Positions 62,426-64,000 of a stretch of DNA of 64,000 nt are shown one piece after another (positions within the stretch are counted from its first letter, which is position 1; every line of letters begins with the position of its first letter). The stretch covers positions 2,418,001 through 2,482,000 of the forward strand of contig NZ_WIRE01000001.1 in NCBI RefSeq assembly GCF_009601165.1, given 5' to 3'. A program made the translations under genes and the position numbers. Below the pieces are notes generated by a model, which was not told the DNA's origin, searched no databases, and saw only the letters and a program-made list of their open reading frames with translations. The stretch comes from Alcanivorax sediminis (GTDB lineage Bacteria > Pseudomonadota > Gammaproteobacteria > Pseudomonadales > Alcanivoracaceae).

Positions 62426-64000
62426 GATCCTGTCCTCTGTTTTGTGTCGCCGGAGACGGAGGTGTCCTGAAGACGCGCCACGGCCAGATGGGCTTCAGCC
62501 AGCTGATCTGCCAGCTTTTTCTGGTTGGCCTGCAGCAGGGCGAGGGCGTCGGCCTGCATGCTTTGCTCCAGCGCAGCCAGGGTTTGTTCTGACAGGCGTT
62601 TAATCTCGGCAATGCGGCTTTGCTGCTGGGATAGCCGCTGACCAAGATCATCGCGTGTACGCAACGTGGCATCACGGATCTGCAGGCTCACCGCAGCGAC
62701 CCGCTCTGCCAGGATACGAGTTTCGTCTGCCAGTTCTGCAGCAGCCTGAATCTGTTTTTCCCTTTGTTCCATCGACTGGTGGGCAATATCCCAAAGTAAC
62801 AGGCCTCGCACCCTGCGTAGCCTCAGAGCGTTGGCGTGGCTGGAGCCTGGCAGACGACCAAACTGGTTAGCCATGGCATCGACCTTCTTCCACATGATCG
62901 CCTGTTCGGCGTTGGCAACATCACCCGGGTTACTCATGTCGACAAAGTCGGGAATGGACATGCTGAGTTTGTCACTGGCCATCATCAGCTGTTCTTGTTC
63001 CTTCTGATGAAGACTGATTTGCCTGCGCACATTGGGGAGGTGGCGGTTAAGGGCCTGTTGCTGGATCTGGTAAGACTCCATCAGTGCAGGCAGGGATCGC
63101 TCCCAGTGCTCCACCATGGTTTTAATCTGGTGTATCTGGCGATAATTCTGGAATCGCTGGGCAAAGGTGTTGCTGGAAAACAGTTTGTACAGGTAGGAGA
63201 GTTCCCCTCCGTGCGCGAGGTCTTCTGAGTTGGCGGGCAGGAAGCCGACTTCGTTACTATCCTCGGGCAGCAAGTTTTCAGCCCAGCCGGAGCGTGCGAT
63301 ATTCTCGATCGCACGTTGAAGGTCCTTCAGCGCTTCACGGTACTGGGTGGCCGCATACTTGTATCCTGCCAGGGCCTGCGGCATGCCACCGAGCTCTTCA
63401 TAGGCCCGGGGGGCCAGCATGAGCGCTTCCTGAACGGAAGGGTGACTGCTGTTACGACTCACTGCCTCCAGCCACAAAGGCAGGGCTCGCTTGATGGCGC
63501 CGGCACGATAGTTGGTCAAACCCAGAGCAAGCAGTGCATCTTCAGAAAAAGGGCCATCGCTGCGTACCTGTCGCAGCGATGCTTGTGCGCCGTCCAGTTC
63601 GCTGCTGCGCAACTGGGTAAGACCCGCTGCCAGTGCAGCACGGTCGCGCAGCGCCAGCGCCTGGTCGCTGCTGGCAGGCAGTGTCAAAAGTGAGTTGAGG
63701 AGTTTGAGCCCCTGTTTTTCGTGCCCGCCACGAATCAATGCCACGCCCATGTTGTAGGTGGCGTAGCGGCCTTCATCGGTTTCCACAGGAACATCGTTGA
63801 GATAGTCCAGGGCACCGGTAAAGTCACCTTCGGCCATGAAAATGTTGGCCAGCATCAGCTTACGGCGTGCTTCGTCGGCCGGTTCCAGGCCATCCAGTTT
63901 CTTGTCATCAAGAATCATCGCCGCTTCGGCATGATTACCATCTCGGTAATGCAGGGCAGCCTTGTGTAGCCAGGTTTGTGCCCGGGTATGGCTGAGAATG
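62422..64000 (-). CDS. TPR and coiled-coil protein, 5' end outside the window
   Basis: The frame is open to the edge, so the N-terminus is missing; an ATG at 63918 is internal because TPR-like sequence continues upstream (LHKAALHYRDGNHAEAA). The visible 526 residues hold TPR repeats in the first 200, then long helical and coiled-coil stretches (IQAAAELADETRILAERVAA, QSRIAEIKRLSEQ). It is the upstream gene in the same direction as the TPR lipoproteins and overlaps the next by four bases. Confidence 0.85.
   Translation of the reverse strand, partial: ILSHTRAQTWLHKAALHYRDGNHAEAAMILDDKKLDGLEPADEARRKLMLANIFMAEGDFTGALDYLNDVPVETDEGRYATYNMGVALIRGGHEKQGLKLLNSLLTLPASSDQALALRDRAALAAGLTQLRSSELDGAQASLRQVRSDGPFSEDALLALGLTNYRAGAIKRALPLWLEAVSRNSSHPSVQEALMLAPRAYEELGGMPQALAGYKYAATQYREALKDLQRAIENIARSGWAENLLPEDSNEVGFLPANSEDLAHGGELSYLYKLFSSNTFAQRFQNYRQIHQIKTMVEHWERSLPALMESYQIQQQALNRHLPNVRRQISLHQKEQEQLMMASDKLSMSIPDFVDMSNPGDVANAEQAIMWKKVDAMANQFGRLPGSSHANALRLRRVRGLLLWDIAHQSMEQREKQIQAAAELADETRILAERVAAVSLQIRDATLRTRDDLGQRLSQQQSRIAEIKRLSEQTLAALEQSMQADALALLQANQKKLADQLAEAHLAVARLQDTSVSGDTKQRTGS

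Noticed and set aside
1..64000. tRNA, rRNA, CRISPR, IS or prophage elements
   Set aside because: No cloverleaf-like, array-like or transposase/integrase sequence noticed on reading; a tRNA or Rfam search would settle it.

Overview
The window is a compact stretch of a gammaproteobacterial chromosome with moderate GC, almost no spacer DNA and many ATGA, GTGA or TAATG start/stop overlaps. Two runs of genes follow the Pseudomonas aeruginosa order as I remember it: leuC-leuD-lipoprotein-leuB-asd-asd2-fimV-truA-trpF-accD-folC-SPOR-cvpA-purF-metZ and prmB-aroC-MFS. The repertoire and moderate GC suggest an Oceanospirillales or Alcanivorax-like organism. That is inference from gene content, not from a search. 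I saw no rRNA, tRNA, CRISPR array, insertion sequence or prophage gene.

Layout. 1-7400: end of sucD, a small acidic protein, an unrecognised membrane protein with two Sm-like C-terminal modules, a TIGR01777 epimerase, htpG, gpsA and sixA. 7400-17740: a possible small RNA or micro-ORF unit, a Ser/Thr kinase with a stand-alone receiver, a pore-less voltage-sensor-like protein coupled to xthA, two overlapping alpha/beta hydrolases, a MaoC protein, an operon of lipase-like protein, receiver plus pseudo-GGDEF and DUF2505, a degenerate SDR, and a tiny membrane protein behind a striking operator. 17724-26880: dicarboxylate-type symporter, ammonium transporter coupled to an unknown protein, EVE and STAS-like pair, prmB-aroC-MFS, and an MHYT protein with a second pseudo-GGDEF.

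26950-47460 is the biosynthetic core: a LysR regulator divergent from leuCD, a lipoprotein, leuB, asd and an asd-like pseudo-enzyme, then fimV, truA, trpF-trpB-trpA, accD, folC, a SPOR protein, cvpA, purF and metZ. It covers leucine, aspartate-family, tryptophan, fatty acid, folate, purine and methionine synthesis, plus the polar hub FimV. 47520-55450 holds a MoxR/DUF58/TgpA-like transglutaminase operon, a TenA/PqqC-like protein, an unknown protein and the helicase hrpB.

55540-64000, all on the minus strand and running off the window, is the most interesting part: TPR/coiled-coil protein, 982-residue TPR lipoprotein, small TPR lipoprotein, small secreted protein, MotA/TolQ/ExbB protein, two ExbD/TolR proteins and an AgmX/PglI-type TonB-like protein. 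It looks like an ion-driven envelope-spanning machine related to the core of the Myxococcus Agl-Glt gliding motor. One of the two ExbD-like proteins has lost the conserved membrane aspartate.
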